Shown here piece by piece: positions 54,668 through 63,786 of a DNA stretch of 64,000 bases (its first letter is position 1; the number at the start of each line of letters is the position of its first letter). Under the pieces are notes generated by a model. That model searched no databases and had not been told where the DNA came from. It worked only from the letters and a program-made list of their open reading frames with translations. The DNA is from Novosphingobium sp. CF614 (GTDB taxonomy: Bacteria > Pseudomonadota > Alphaproteobacteria > Sphingomonadales > Sphingomonadaceae). Where the stretch lies: positions 1 through 64,000 of the forward strand of contig NZ_FOOR01000004.1 in NCBI RefSeq assembly GCF_900113255.1, in the 5' to 3' direction. A program made the position numbers and the translations under genes.

Positions 54668-55334
54668 TGTCGCCCGCGACCTGCGCCTTACGCTCGGCAG
54701 CGGCGCCAGCGCGGTCGAGATCCTGCGAGGCATCGACATCACCGTCCCGCAAGGCCAGACGCTTGCGCTGCTCGGCCCTTCCGGTTCGGGCAAGAGTTCG
54801 CTGATGTCGGTGCTGTGCGGCCTCGAACGCGCCACGTCGGGCACGCTTCGCGTCGCCGGCGAGGACTTCGCCGGGATGGACGAAGATGCGCTGGCCCGCG
54901 CCCGGCGTGGCCGTATCGGCGTGGTGCTCCAGGCGTTCCACCTGCTGCCGACGATGACCGCGCTGGAAAACGTGGCGACCCCGCTGGAGCTGGCGGGCAT
55001 GGACGATGCCCGCCAGCGGGCCGAGGCGGAGCTGGCGGCGGTCGGCCTCGCGCATCGCCTCTCGCACTATCCGGCGCAGCTTTCCGGCGGCGAGCAGCAG
55101 CGCGTGGCCATCGCCCGCGCGCTCGCCCCGCGTCCGATGCTGGTCTTCGCCGACGAGCCGACCGGGAACCTCGACGCCGGCACCGGCGGCGCGATCATCG
55201 ACCTGCTCCTGGCCCGCCGCGCGGAAGCCGGCGCGACGCTGCTCATCATCACGCATGACGAAAGCCTTGCCCGCCGGTGCGAACGCGTGGTGACGCTGGC
55301 CGATGGCCGCATCGCGAGCGACAGCGGTGCATGA
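54654..55334 (+). CDS. ybbA: ABC transporter ATP-binding protein, YbbA/LolD-type
   Basis: 226 residues. Walker A GPSGSGKSS, Q-loop VVLQAFHLLP, signature LSGGEQQR, Walker B MLVFADEP and H-loop ITHDES are complete. With YbbP it forms an exporter-like system of the LolCDE/MacB superfamily; substrate unknown. I chose ATG 54654 (M-E-F-G-I-V) with AGGAG upstream; an ATG 11 codons earlier is also in frame. Both lie within repeat copy C. Confidence 0.9.
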   Translation: MEFGIVARDLRLTLGSGASAVEILRGIDITVPQGQTLALLGPSGSGKSSLMSVLCGLERATSGTLRVAGEDFAGMDEDALARARRGRIGVVLQAFHLLPTMTALENVATPLELAGMDDARQRAEAELAAVGLAHRLSHYPAQLSGGEQQRVAIARALAPRPMLVFADEPTGNLDAGTGGAIIDLLLARRAEAGATLLIITHDESLARRCERVVTLADGRIASDSGA

Positions 55335-55364
55335 TGCCCGCCCCGTGCCGGGGAAGACCACGCG

Positions 55365-57884
55365 ATGAACCTTCCATGGCGCACCGCCTGGACGATCGCC
55401 CGGCGCGACCTTTCGGCGCGTTTCCGGGGACTGCGGCTGCTGCTCGTCTGCCTGTTCCTGGGCGTGGGCGCGATCGCCGCGATCGGCACGCTGACCGGCT
55501 CGATCGAGCGTGAGCTTGCGCTCAGGGGCAGACAGATCCTGGGCGGCGACATCGAACTGCGCGTCTGGCAGCGCGCATTGACCGACGCGGAAATGGCGGC
55601 GCTCGCCCCGCTCGGAGAGGTATCGCCGGGCCTGAGGATGCAGGCGATCGCCAGCAAGGGCGATCGCACCGCCCCCGTCGCGCTCAAGGCGGTCGCCGCC
55701 GACTGGCCGCTCTACGGCCGGCTCGAACTGACCGATGGCCGCACGGTGGGCGCGCCGGGCGAAGGCACCGCCTGGATCGCGCAAGGCACCGCCGCCAGGC
55801 TCGGCATCGCGGCGGGCGACAGTTTCCAGCTCGGCGGCGAAACGGTAACGGCCGCCGGCGTCATCAAGGCCGATCCCGAGCAGCTGGGCGAGGGCTTCGC
55901 GCTTGGCGATGTCGCCATAGTCCCGCTTGGCCTGCCCCGGCACACCGGGCTGACCGCACCGGGCGCGATGTACCGCAGTGCCGTGCGCGTGAAGTTCAAG
56001 GGCAATACGGATCCGAACGCCGTGGCCGATGATCTCAAGTCCCGCTTCCCCGACGCCGGCTTCGAGGTGCGCACCCGCAACAAGGCCGCGCCTTCCACCG
56101 AACGCTTCGTCAGCCGGATGGGCGAGTTTCTCGTCCTCGTCGGGCTCGCGGCGCTGGTGATCGCCGGGATCGGCATCGGCGGGGGCGTCTCCTCGTACCT
56201 GGAGGCCCGGCGCGGCGCGATCGCCACGCTCAAGGTGCTCGGCGCGACGAGCGGCGACATCGCGCGCATCTATCTGCTGCAAGTGGGCACGGCGGCGCTG
56301 GCCGGCAGCCTGGCGGGGGTGTTGGCGGGGGTGCTGGTGACGCCGCTGCTGGCCAGCGCGCTGGGTACGCTGCTGCCGGTGAGCCCGGGCTTCACCGTCT
56401 CTCCGGTGGCACTGGCGACGGCCGCCGCCTACGGGCTGCTGGTGGCGCTGATCTTCGCGGCGCCGCCACTGGTGCGGGCGCGTGGCTTTCCGGCAATGGT
56501 GCTGATGCGCGCGCGGGTGTCCCCGCTGGCGGCGAACCGCAAGGCGCTGGCGCTGCCGGTCGGCCTCGGCCTTGCGGCGATCGTCGCGCTGGCGCTGGTC
56601 AATGCGGCGCAGCCGATGGTGACGATCGGGTTCCTGGCAGGGGCCGCCGCGATGCTCGCGCTGCTGGCACTGGTGGGCCTTGGCATCCGCACGCTCGCCG
56701 CGCGCCTGCCCCGGCCGCGCGACCCCATGCTGCGCGCGGGGCTCGCCAATCTGCACCGTCCCGGCGCGCAGACCGGAGCGCTGGTCACCGCGCTCGGCTT
56801 CGGCCTTTCCGCCTTGGTGCTGATCGCCGCCGTGCAGACCAGCCTCGATGCCAATATCCGCAAGACCGTGCCCGCCCGCGCGCCCGATTTCTTCGTGCTA
56901 GACGTACCGCAGGACGGTTCCGCGAAATTCCGCGATACCGTCGAACGGACGGTGCCGGGCGCGGTGGTCAAGATGGTGCCCAACATGCGCGGCCGCATCC
57001 TCGCCTATGGCCCGAAGGGACGCATGACCCGCGTCTCCAGCCTTGGCGACGACTTGCCCGATGGCGCCTGGGCGCTGCGGGGAGAGCGCGGGCTGACGTA
57101 CTCGACCAGCGTACCCGAAGGCAGCACCGTCACCGCCGGGCGATGGTGGCCCGCGTTCCACAGGGGCGAGCCGCTGGTCTCGCTCGACGAGGACTTCGCC
57201 AGGACGATCGGCCTGAACGTGGGCGACTACGTCACGGTCGGCCTGCTCGGCGTCGAGCGCACCGCCCGGGTCGCCGCGCTGCGCCGGATCGAGTGGGACA
57301 CGATGGGTTTCAACTTCGTGCTGGTGTTCTCTCCCAATGCCATCGCCGATGCCCCGCACAACCTGGCCGCGACGATCGAGGTGCCGCCCGGCACGCCGAC
57401 CGTGGGGCTGCTGCCCCGGCTGGCCCGCGCCTTCCCCTCCAGTTCGGTGATCGAGACCGGTAGCCTGCTGCGCGATGCCCGTGCGCTGCTGGACCAGATG
57501 GCGGCGGCGATCCTGGCGGCAGCCTCGGTGGCGGTGCTGGCCGGGCTCGCGGTGCTGCTGGGCGCCATCGCCGCCGCCCGGGCCAGCCGCACTTACGATA
57601 ACGTGATCCTGCGCGTGCTGGGCGCGAGCCGGCGGCAATTGCTGGTACTTCAGCTTGCCGAATACGGGCTCCTGGCAGCGGTGCTCGCCCTGGTCGCGCT
57701 GGTCACGGGCAGCGCGATGGCCTGGGCCGTGGTCGTCAAGCTGTTCGAATTCGCCTGGCTGCCAGACTGGCCCCGCATCCTCGCGGTGCTGGGCGCGGGC
57801 GTGCTGCTGATCCTGGCCTTCGCCCTCGCCGGCTCGCTGCCGCTGCTGCGGGCGAAACCGGCGCGCGCGCTGCGGGAACTCTAG
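55365..57884 (+). CDS. ybbP: ABC transporter permease YbbP (FtsX-like)
   Basis: 839 residues. About ten transmembrane helices: one near the N-terminus (LLLVCLFLGVGAIAAIGTLT), a block at about 250-460 with FtsX domain 1, and a final block at 700-835 with FtsX domain 2. Large periplasmic domains lie between. This matches YbbP in the tesA/ybbA/ybbP locus. The gene follows ybbA by 30 nt. Its stop shares a CTAG with the convergent DUF805 gene (4-bp overlap). Confidence 0.9.
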   Translation: MNLPWRTAWTIARRDLSARFRGLRLLLVCLFLGVGAIAAIGTLTGSIERELALRGRQILGGDIELRVWQRALTDAEMAALAPLGEVSPGLRMQAIASKGDRTAPVALKAVAADWPLYGRLELTDGRTVGAPGEGTAWIAQGTAARLGIAAGDSFQLGGETVTAAGVIKADPEQLGEGFALGDVAIVPLGLPRHTGLTAPGAMYRSAVRVKFKGNTDPNAVADDLKSRFPDAGFEVRTRNKAAPSTERFVSRMGEFLVLVGLAALVIAGIGIGGGVSSYLEARRGAIATLKVLGATSGDIARIYLLQVGTAALAGSLAGVLAGVLVTPLLASALGTLLPVSPGFTVSPVALATAAAYGLLVALIFAAPPLVRARGFPAMVLMRARVSPLAANRKALALPVGLGLAAIVALALVNAAQPMVTIGFLAGAAAMLALLALVGLGIRTLAARLPRPRDPMLRAGLANLHRPGAQTGALVTALGFGLSALVLIAAVQTSLDANIRKTVPARAPDFFVLDVPQDGSAKFRDTVERTVPGAVVKMVPNMRGRILAYGPKGRMTRVSSLGDDLPDGAWALRGERGLTYSTSVPEGSTVTAGRWWPAFHRGEPLVSLDEDFARTIGLNVGDYVTVGLLGVERTARVAALRRIEWDTMGFNFVLVFSPNAIADAPHNLAATIEVPPGTPTVGLLPRLARAFPSSSVIETGSLLRDARALLDQMAAAILAAASVAVLAGLAVLLGAIAAARASRTYDNVILRVLGASRRQLLVLQLAEYGLLAAVLALVALVTGSAMAWAVVVKLFEFAWLPDWPRILAVLGAGVLLILAFALAGSLPLLRAKPARALREL

Positions 57885-58336
57885 GCGAAGATTTCAGAAC
57901 CCGACGGATCCTTGGGATCCTCGCCATAGCGGTTCGGGCCGGCAGTACCGGGCAGGAACGTAATCACCAGGAAGGCGATGCTGGCCAGCCAGCCCACAAG
58001 GGGAAGCAGGCCCAGCACGATGAAGCCCAGATACCACCAGCCGCTCATGTCCCGGTCATGCAGGCGCCGCACCGTCACCGCGATGGTGGGGACCAGCACG
58101 GCAAGCCAGTAAATGCCCAGGATCGCGAAGAAGGAGATCGTCGCAATGCCAAGGCCCGCGCCGAAATTGCCGCCCGCGATCAGCGCGCGATAAGAGAATC
58201 CCGTTGAAAACGCCAGCCCGACAAGAACCGTCATCACGATCAAGTTCAGGAGGGCGAAGGACCAATATTCCATCCGCCGGGATCGCCCGGCGAAATCGAC
58301 ATAGCGTTGAAACGGCATGAACATGTACTGAAGCAT
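57881..58336 (-). CDS. DUF805 membrane protein (second copy)
   Basis: 151 residues with four predicted helices, the N-terminal YVDFAGRSRRMEYWSF, the inter-helix VRRLHDRDMSGWWYL and the C-terminal NRYGEDP. These match the DUF805 protein at 7807-8391, but the copy is shorter and lacks its hydrophilic insert. The start at 58336 has GGGGGCG upstream. Function unknown. Confidence 0.87.
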   Translation of the reverse strand: MLQYMFMPFQRYVDFAGRSRRMEYWSFALLNLIVMTVLVGLAFSTGFSYRALIAGGNFGAGLGIATISFFAILGIYWLAVLVPTIAVTVRRLHDRDMSGWWYLGFIVLGLLPLVGWLASIAFLVITFLPGTAGPNRYGEDPKDPSGSEIFA

Positions 58337-58448
58337 CACGCGCCCCCAATTACTTGGAACCTGAATCATAGACATTCGGGCCCGGCAGGCAAGGGAAAGG
58401 CGGCGGCGATCACGGTTCGATTGCGCTCCCCCTCATTCGCCTTCCGCG

Positions 58449-58493
58449 CAAATCGGTTTTCCCCAAATCGGTTTTCCAACCCGGCCTGGTTGG
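58449..58493. repeat. 15-bp direct repeat plus hairpin upstream of the DUF72 gene
   Basis: CAAATCGGTTTTCCC (58449-58463) and CAAATCGGTTTTCCA (58464-58478) are adjacent, then CCAACC / GGTTGG (58476-58481, 58488-58493) form a stem. The region lies between the divergent DUF805 and DUF72 genes and could bind a dimeric regulator. Confidence 0.5.
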
Positions 58494-58551
58494 GATAGGC
58501 TTGCGCCATGCCGTCCCGCGCGCCCCACCCACCCATCCCGCAATCGGCGCC

Positions 58552-59301
58552 ATGACCGCGCCGGGACGCATCCGTGCGGGTATCGGCGGCTGGACTTACG
58601 AGCCATGGCGGGGAACCTTCTATCCGCCGAAGCTGGCGAAGGCGCGCGAGCTGGAATATGCGGCCTCCCGCCTTACCGCGATCGAGGTCAACGGCACGTT
58701 CTACAGCGCGCAGACCCCCGCGACTTACGCCAGGTGGCGCAAGGCCGCCCCGGACGGTTTCGTCTACGCGCTCAAAGCCGGGCGGTTCTGCACCCAGCGC
58801 AAGGATCTGTCGCAAGCGGGAGAGAGCATCGCCAAATTCCTGGGCCAGGGGATCGTCGAACTGGGGGAAAAACTCGGCCCGATCCTATGGCAATTGCCCG
58901 CGACCAAGAAGTTCGACGTGGAACAGATCAAGGCGTTCCTGGCGCTGCTGCCGCCGGCGCAGGACGGATTGCCGCTGCGCCACGCGATCGAGCCTCGGCA
59001 CGAGAGCTTCGACGATCCCGCCTTTTTCGCACTGGCGCGCGCGGCCGGCCTCGCCGTGGTCTTCGCCGATTCGCCCAAGTACCCCTGCTTCGGCGAACAG
59101 ACCGGACCCTTCACTTACGCCCGCCTCCAGCACGCGCGCGAGGAGGTGGCGACCGGCTATGATGCGCAGGCGCTCGACCGCTGGGCACGGAAGGCCGGCG
59201 ACTGGGCCCAGGGCGGACGCGAGGTGTTCGTTTTCTTCATCAACGGTGCCAAGCTGCGCGCGCCTGCCGCCGCCGAAGCTTTCCTGAAGCGGTTGGGCTA
59301 A
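58552..59301 (+). CDS. DUF72 (YecE-like) protein
   Basis: 249 residues, TIM-barrel-like family. Typical segments: IRAGIGGWTYEPWRGTFYP, EVNGTFYSAQ, FVYALKAGRFCTQRKDL and VVFADSPKYP. Biochemical function unknown. The ATG at 58552 gives the standard N-terminus; an ATG at 58501 adds 17 proline-rich residues. Confidence 0.9.
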   Translation: MTAPGRIRAGIGGWTYEPWRGTFYPPKLAKARELEYAASRLTAIEVNGTFYSAQTPATYARWRKAAPDGFVYALKAGRFCTQRKDLSQAGESIAKFLGQGIVELGEKLGPILWQLPATKKFDVEQIKAFLALLPPAQDGLPLRHAIEPRHESFDDPAFFALARAAGLAVVFADSPKYPCFGEQTGPFTYARLQHAREEVATGYDAQALDRWARKAGDWAQGGREVFVFFINGAKLRAPAAAEAFLKRLG

Positions 59302-59313
59302 GGGCCGGGCACG

Positions 59314-59715
59314 ATGGATTCCGCCGCCGAACTCGCCATCCGCGCCCGCCGCGCCGCCTTCAACCGCGCCATCGCCGAAGGCGACGCGGGAGCGATCGGT
59401 GCCATCCTCTCCCGCGATTGCGTCATGGTGACCGGCAGCGACAGCGCCGTCGTTTCCGGCCGCAACGCGCAGATCAAGGCGTGGCGCCGCGAATTCGCCA
59501 GCCCCGCGCGCACGATCTACACGCGCACGCCCATCAGCGTCGTCATTTCCAGGGTCGAGCCCGTGGCGCTCGAACACGGCCACTGGCAGGGGATAGAGGC
59601 CGGTTCGGGCGCCGGTTCGGGCAAGGCGCTCGCCTTCGGGGACTATAGCGCAAAGTGGCGCGAGGTGCTGGGGGAATGGACGATCGTGGCGGAAATCTAT
59701 GCGACGCTGCGATAG
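59314..59715 (+). CDS. SnoaL/NTF2-like (DUF4440-type) protein
   Basis: 133 residues in the NTF2-like cone fold: N-terminal helix (RRAAFNRAIAEGDAGAIGAIL), DCVMVTGSDSAVVSGRNAQIKAWRREF, and final strands with AFGDYSAKWREVLGEWTIVAEIYATL. Likely a small enzyme or binding protein; the ligand cannot be predicted. It follows DUF72 by 12 nt and is probably co-transcribed. Confidence 0.82.
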   Translation: MDSAAELAIRARRAAFNRAIAEGDAGAIGAILSRDCVMVTGSDSAVVSGRNAQIKAWRREFASPARTIYTRTPISVVISRVEPVALEHGHWQGIEAGSGAGSGKALAFGDYSAKWREVLGEWTIVAEIYATLR

Positions 59716-59767
59716 GGCCGCCCGTGTTTTTCGATCCCGGGCCTTAATCATTTGGGTTAGCTGACGC

Positions 59768-59816
59768 TATAATTGTCAGGACGGCAACTGGGGGCCGTCC
59801 TCCCCCTCCCGGGGGA
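59768..59816 (+). promoter_or_regulatory. promoter and double-hairpin leader of the hypothetical gene at 59839
   Basis: TATAAT at 59768-59773 (possible -35 TTAATC 18 nt upstream). Transcription would begin near 59780. The leader folds at once into GGACGGC / GCCGTCC (59779-59785, 59794-59800) and then TCCCCC / GGGGGA (59801-59806, 59811-59816), ahead of a GGTGGAG ribosome-binding site. Confidence 0.5.
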
Positions 59817-59838
59817 AAACGCGAAAACAGGTGGAGCG

Positions 59839-60240
59839 ATGCTCAGCAAGATCAACCCTTCCGCGGTCGTCGCTCAATGCTGGTACATGCGCCGCCATGT
59901 GCCCGAAGGGCGGCGGTGGCGCGAGGCGGATGGAGCCGTGCATTGCACCTGCCGCTATTGCCAACGCCCGATCCGTTCGCGCGGGGGCGGAAGATGGGAT
60001 CTTGCCGAAGGATTCGATCTCGATGCGCTGGCCGAATCGGGACGGACCAGCCACTTCTGCGTGATCGACGCGCTGGATGACATGGTGATTGCCCGCTATC
60101 CGCTGTCCAACGGCGCGGATGAGCAGACCATCGCCGCGCGCCTGGCGGAAATCTGCGCAATCCACGGCATCGAGGATTCGAACAGCGTGCTGGAGGTCCG
60201 CCTTGTCCAGACCCGGGGCGGATTGCGCCGGGTTCATTGA
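59839..60240 (+). CDS. hypothetical protein with a CxCxxC cluster
   Basis: 133 residues. I do not recognise the family. The cluster HCTCRYCQRPIRSRGGGRW (about 35-53) looks like one half of a zinc ribbon or a structural metal site; one more cysteine (C14) and C73 could complete it. No signal or membrane segment. The C-terminal half (ADEQTIAARLAEICAIHGI) is helical. Its last 7 bp overlap the end of the convergent flippase gene. Confidence 0.6.
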   Translation: MLSKINPSAVVAQCWYMRRHVPEGRRWREADGAVHCTCRYCQRPIRSRGGGRWDLAEGFDLDALAESGRTSHFCVIDALDDMVIARYPLSNGADEQTIAARLAEICAIHGIEDSNSVLEVRLVQTRGGLRRVH

Positions 60241-61532
60241 CGCGTCCGCGTGCCGGATACGCGTCCGCCGCGCTGGCACTGGCCCGCAAGCCCCGCCAGG
60301 ACGGCAACAAGCAGCACCACGCTGGCAAGCGCGGCGTAGACCGCGACGGTCTGGATCTGGGCAAGATACCCGCGCACGGCCACGGCGATGCCGAGCGAGA
60401 CCAGGATTCCGCCGGTGATCCAGCGGGCGATCCGCGCGCCATCGGTCACGACATAGGCGATGGTTGAATAGCTGCGGCAGGCGATGATCGCCGCGAACAG
60501 CGCGAAGATCGCGAACGCCACCGGCAGGCTGGCCGGCCCGGGCAGTTTCAGCACGGTTTCGATATAGAAAACCGAAATGCCCCACAGCGCGGTCGAAGCC
60601 ATCACTCCATAGCCCAGCCCGGCGATGGCCGTCGTCCGCAAGATACGATCTTGGCGCCCCGGGTCGCGATCGTTCCAGCCCAGCCGAACGTAGCTCGAAA
60701 GCGGCATCAGCAGGAGCATGACGGGGACGGCGAAGCTCTGGAACAGGCGCACGAGGGTGGCATACCAGCCCGCGAGGGATGCGGGGGCGCCGGCCTGCAT
60801 CCAGACCACCGACAGGCCCAGCGAAGCCGCCAGGAGGCCGTCGGCAATGCCGATCCGGAAGCCGCCGCGCGCGATCCAGCCCGCCCTCCGGGCCGCCCCC
60901 CCCAGCAGATAAGGCCTTGCCGACACGAGGTGTACCCCCGCGACGAGACTGGCCAGCAGCAGGTGCCCCTGGATGGCGAGGGCGGCCAGCACCGGATTCT
61001 CGCGAATGGGCCTGACCAGGAACGCCAGCCCGATCAGGATGACCTGGAAGACGATCTGGAACAGCGCGGTCACATAGTGTTCGTTGTAGGCCGCCCGCGC
61101 ATTGTCGAACGTATTCGCGAACGCGGCCGTGGATACCAGCGATGCGATGAGGAACAGTGTCCCCGGGTCCGGCTGGACCGCCGCATAGGCGCCGATCCCG
61201 GCCAGCGTGAGCAGGTATACGCAGCCGTTCACCGCGAACATGCTGACCACGCCGGCAGCCTCGCCTTCCCGGTCCCGCGCGGCGTGCGCCTCGCCGACAA
61301 GGCGCCGGCCCATGGTGTTGAAACCGCCGAACAGGAACGTCGAGGTGGAACCGAGCGCCAGCGCGCCCAGCAGGAAGCCGTAGCCGCGGACACCGAGATC
61401 GAAGCGCAGGAGCGGCAGAATCAGGAATATGCCGACGGCGCCAGGAATGCGCGTGGCGAAATTGACGGCCAGCGACAGCAGCAGCTTCGTGCGTTGCGAC
61501 TTCGGCGCCGGCGGGCCCCATGCCGCGTTCAT
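60234..61532 (-). CDS. polysaccharide flippase-like membrane protein (Wzx/MOP type)
   Basis: 432 residues with about 12 predicted helices. The N-terminus (LLLSLAVNFATRIPGAVGIFLILPLL) and the overall helix pattern fit MOP-superfamily O-antigen/exopolysaccharide flippases, which move lipid-linked oligosaccharides across the inner membrane. Similarity is topological and weak in sequence, as is usual. Its ATG overlaps the stop of the fucosyltransferase-like gene (ATGA). Last gene of the surface-polysaccharide unit. Confidence 0.75.
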   Translation of the reverse strand: MNAAWGPPAPKSQRTKLLLSLAVNFATRIPGAVGIFLILPLLRFDLGVRGYGFLLGALALGSTSTFLFGGFNTMGRRLVGEAHAARDREGEAAGVVSMFAVNGCVYLLTLAGIGAYAAVQPDPGTLFLIASLVSTAAFANTFDNARAAYNEHYVTALFQIVFQVILIGLAFLVRPIRENPVLAALAIQGHLLLASLVAGVHLVSARPYLLGGAARRAGWIARGGFRIGIADGLLAASLGLSVVWMQAGAPASLAGWYATLVRLFQSFAVPVMLLLMPLSSYVRLGWNDRDPGRQDRILRTTAIAGLGYGVMASTALWGISVFYIETVLKLPGPASLPVAFAIFALFAAIIACRSYSTIAYVVTDGARIARWITGGILVSLGIAVAVRGYLAQIQTVAVYAALASVVLLVAVLAGLAGQCQRGGRVSGTRTRQ

Positions 61533-62476
61533 CCCAGCAAGCCGCCGGTGATGACGGACGTATCGGTGCCCACTTTCACGAACGGCACATCGTCCGAGCA
61601 ATAGCGCTCGCCCTCGGCCTCCGTGGCCAGCCAGATCGAGGGCATGTCGCCAAGAAACGCCGCCCAGCGCGAGAACGTGGATTGGGAACCCACCAGCAGC
61701 CTGGCGCCGGCCAGCGCGGCAAGGTCCGACAAGTCGTCGCCCTCCCGCCGCATGCGCACCCCGTCGATGGCAAGGAGCGGCGAGAGTTCGCGTGCGGCGC
61801 CGTCGGAAAAGACGTGAACCGGCAGGCCCGGAAAGATCGCGCGCAACCGGCGCAGCACGCCTTCGTACCATGCGAGCGGAATGCGCAGGTTGTTCACATT
61901 GCCGTGCCGCGGATCTTCCGGATCGGCCTGCGCGAAGTCTCCCAGCCGCACGTGCACCGCGATGTAATCGCCGTTTCCCCAGCCCCGCTGCAGCGGCAGC
62001 CTGGGCTTGGCGATCTCCAGCAGGCGCCGACGCATGTCCTCGCGCGCGGGAAAGAGCGGTTCGAAGATATGCTTGCGGCAGGAAACGACGGTCAGCCGCC
62101 CGTTGCTGCGCGCGGTGGCCGGCCCTGGAACGGCAATGTCGCGCCAGGACCCGCCGAGGCCGGAGGCCAGCGCCAGGCCCTTGCGCGGACCCGACACATC
62201 GGACGGCGCGGCGCGGAAGAGCCCGAGGTAAAACCGCTTCGAGTGCTCCCCGCGCAGCAAGGGGCCAAGCTTGAGCGATGGCCAGGCCGGCTCGATCAGT
62301 CGCGCCCCGATGCGCCGCGCCAGCATCATCGCGTGGCAATAGGTGATGAGGCAATTGCCGATGCCGGCCCCGGCGACGCGGAAGTAGCCCAAGTCGAATT
62401 CCGCTTCGAAATGGGGATACACGTATCCGCCGGCGATCGCACCGCCCGCCGCTTTCGGCACCGGGTTCAGGCGCAT
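61529..62476 (-). CDS. fucosyltransferase-like glycosyltransferase (GT11-type)
   Basis: 315 residues. The nucleotide-sugar site YIAVHVRLGDF matches the H-x-R-x-G-D-x motif of alpha-1,2-fucosyltransferases; further typical parts are PLAWYEGVLRRLR, VHVFSDGA and LVGSQSTFSRWAAFLG. The donor is likely GDP-fucose or a related GDP-sugar, but this cannot be fixed from sequence. The ATG at 62476 overlaps the polymerase gene by 10 nt; an ATG three codons upstream is an alternative. Confidence 0.78.
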   Translation of the reverse strand: MRLNPVPKAAGGAIAGGYVYPHFEAEFDLGYFRVAGAGIGNCLITYCHAMMLARRIGARLIEPAWPSLKLGPLLRGEHSKRFYLGLFRAAPSDVSGPRKGLALASGLGGSWRDIAVPGPATARSNGRLTVVSCRKHIFEPLFPAREDMRRRLLEIAKPRLPLQRGWGNGDYIAVHVRLGDFAQADPEDPRHGNVNNLRIPLAWYEGVLRRLRAIFPGLPVHVFSDGAARELSPLLAIDGVRMRREGDDLSDLAALAGARLLVGSQSTFSRWAAFLGDMPSIWLATEAEGERYCSDDVPFVKVGTDTSVITGGLLG

Positions 62477-63786
62477 TTCACGCATGAGGGCCGGCGGCGC
62501 GGCGGCAACGCGGTGAACCGCCCCGGCACGACGCGCAGCGCGGCGATGATGACGGCCAGCAGCGCCATCGAGATGATCCCGAAGACCGGATCGAAGCGCC
62601 ACATCGCGAAACCGACGAAGACACCGACGTATCCCACCACTTGCGAGCGTCTCCCCAGCGCCCGGAACAGCGCTTCGTAGACCAGCAGCAGCACTGCCAG
62701 GCCGACCCACCAATAGGCGCCGAAATTGATGTAGGGTTCGCCCAGCAGGGTCGAGTTGAGCGCCAGGTGCCGGTCCTGGTTGATCGCATAGCCCAGGTCG
62801 GTTCCGAAATTGTCCGGCCTGCCCGCCCAGACGATCTTGGGCAGGTAGAAGGTGACCGGGCGAATGAACATCTCGCCCGGGCGGTATTCCAGCCCGCGCT
62901 CTCCGGCATGCCGCACGATATGATTGAGAGCCACCAGGTTGATCGATTCGAACACCCCGTTGAGCGTCAGGACCAGCGGCTTGTCTTCACTGGCGTGCGC
63001 GAAGGCCGTCGCCGCCGCACCAGCGATGGCGCTTGCGCTGCGATCCGTCGTCGAGACCAGGCCGCGGAACATCGGCCACATGTTGCTGACCGTGGGGATC
63101 ATGGTGAACACCAGCGTCGCCAGCGCCAGCAGCATCGGGACATTGCGGCGATAGAGCAGGAGGACCGCTATCAGCAGGTAGACGAAGGTGATCCGGTTGA
63201 ACGTGGTCGCCAGGTCGAAAAAGGCCATGACCACGCCCAGGCCGATCGCCCGGAGCCGCGAGATCCGCCCTTTCGCCACGCAATAGACGAGGACGCCGAA
63301 AATCGCTGTCCGCGCGAAGTTGCTGACGTGCTTGATGAGCAGGAACGCCGGGTTCGATGCCAAGGCCGCATCGGCCGCGAGATACCAATGCCCCCCCGAT
63401 GCGATGCCCGAACCGAGAAAGCCGTAAGCGCTGCTGGAAAGCCAGATCGTAACGATGAAGGGCAGAAACCGCCGGTCGGTGCGATCGATCGCGGGAGCCC
63501 CCGGCCGGGTGACGAGATGGAGCAGCGCCGTGAGGTGGATGGCGCCGATCACGACCGCCGTCGCGGCAATGTCCTGGAAAGGGTAATAGGCGTGCGTGTT
63601 CAGGAAATCGGGCGGCATGCTGCCGTGGAGCAGGATGAACAGCATCGGCGCGCAGATGTAATAGGCATGGCCGATCAGAACGCCGTCCATGAAGCGCATG
63701 CGGGCGAAGCGGATGCGGGCCATCGAGAGGACGACCATCGCCGTTCCCAGCAGGTAGGCGATCCAGATGGCCGTGGCGCTCAGCAT
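62467..63786 (-). CDS. O-antigen/exopolysaccharide polymerase-like membrane protein
   Basis: 439 residues with about 11 predicted helices and one large periplasmic loop (about 255-345, from WPMFRGLVSTTDRS to NQDRHLALNSTLLGE) before the last helices. This layout is that of Wzy-type polymerases and the related O-antigen ligase group. The start at 63786 overlaps the upstream acetyltransferase gene. The family assignment is based on topology and position. Confidence 0.68.
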   Translation of the reverse strand: MLSATAIWIAYLLGTAMVVLSMARIRFARMRFMDGVLIGHAYYICAPMLFILLHGSMPPDFLNTHAYYPFQDIAATAVVIGAIHLTALLHLVTRPGAPAIDRTDRRFLPFIVTIWLSSSAYGFLGSGIASGGHWYLAADAALASNPAFLLIKHVSNFARTAIFGVLVYCVAKGRISRLRAIGLGVVMAFFDLATTFNRITFVYLLIAVLLLYRRNVPMLLALATLVFTMIPTVSNMWPMFRGLVSTTDRSASAIAGAAATAFAHASEDKPLVLTLNGVFESINLVALNHIVRHAGERGLEYRPGEMFIRPVTFYLPKIVWAGRPDNFGTDLGYAINQDRHLALNSTLLGEPYINFGAYWWVGLAVLLLVYEALFRALGRRSQVVGYVGVFVGFAMWRFDPVFGIISMALLAVIIAALRVVPGRFTALPPRRRPSCVKCA

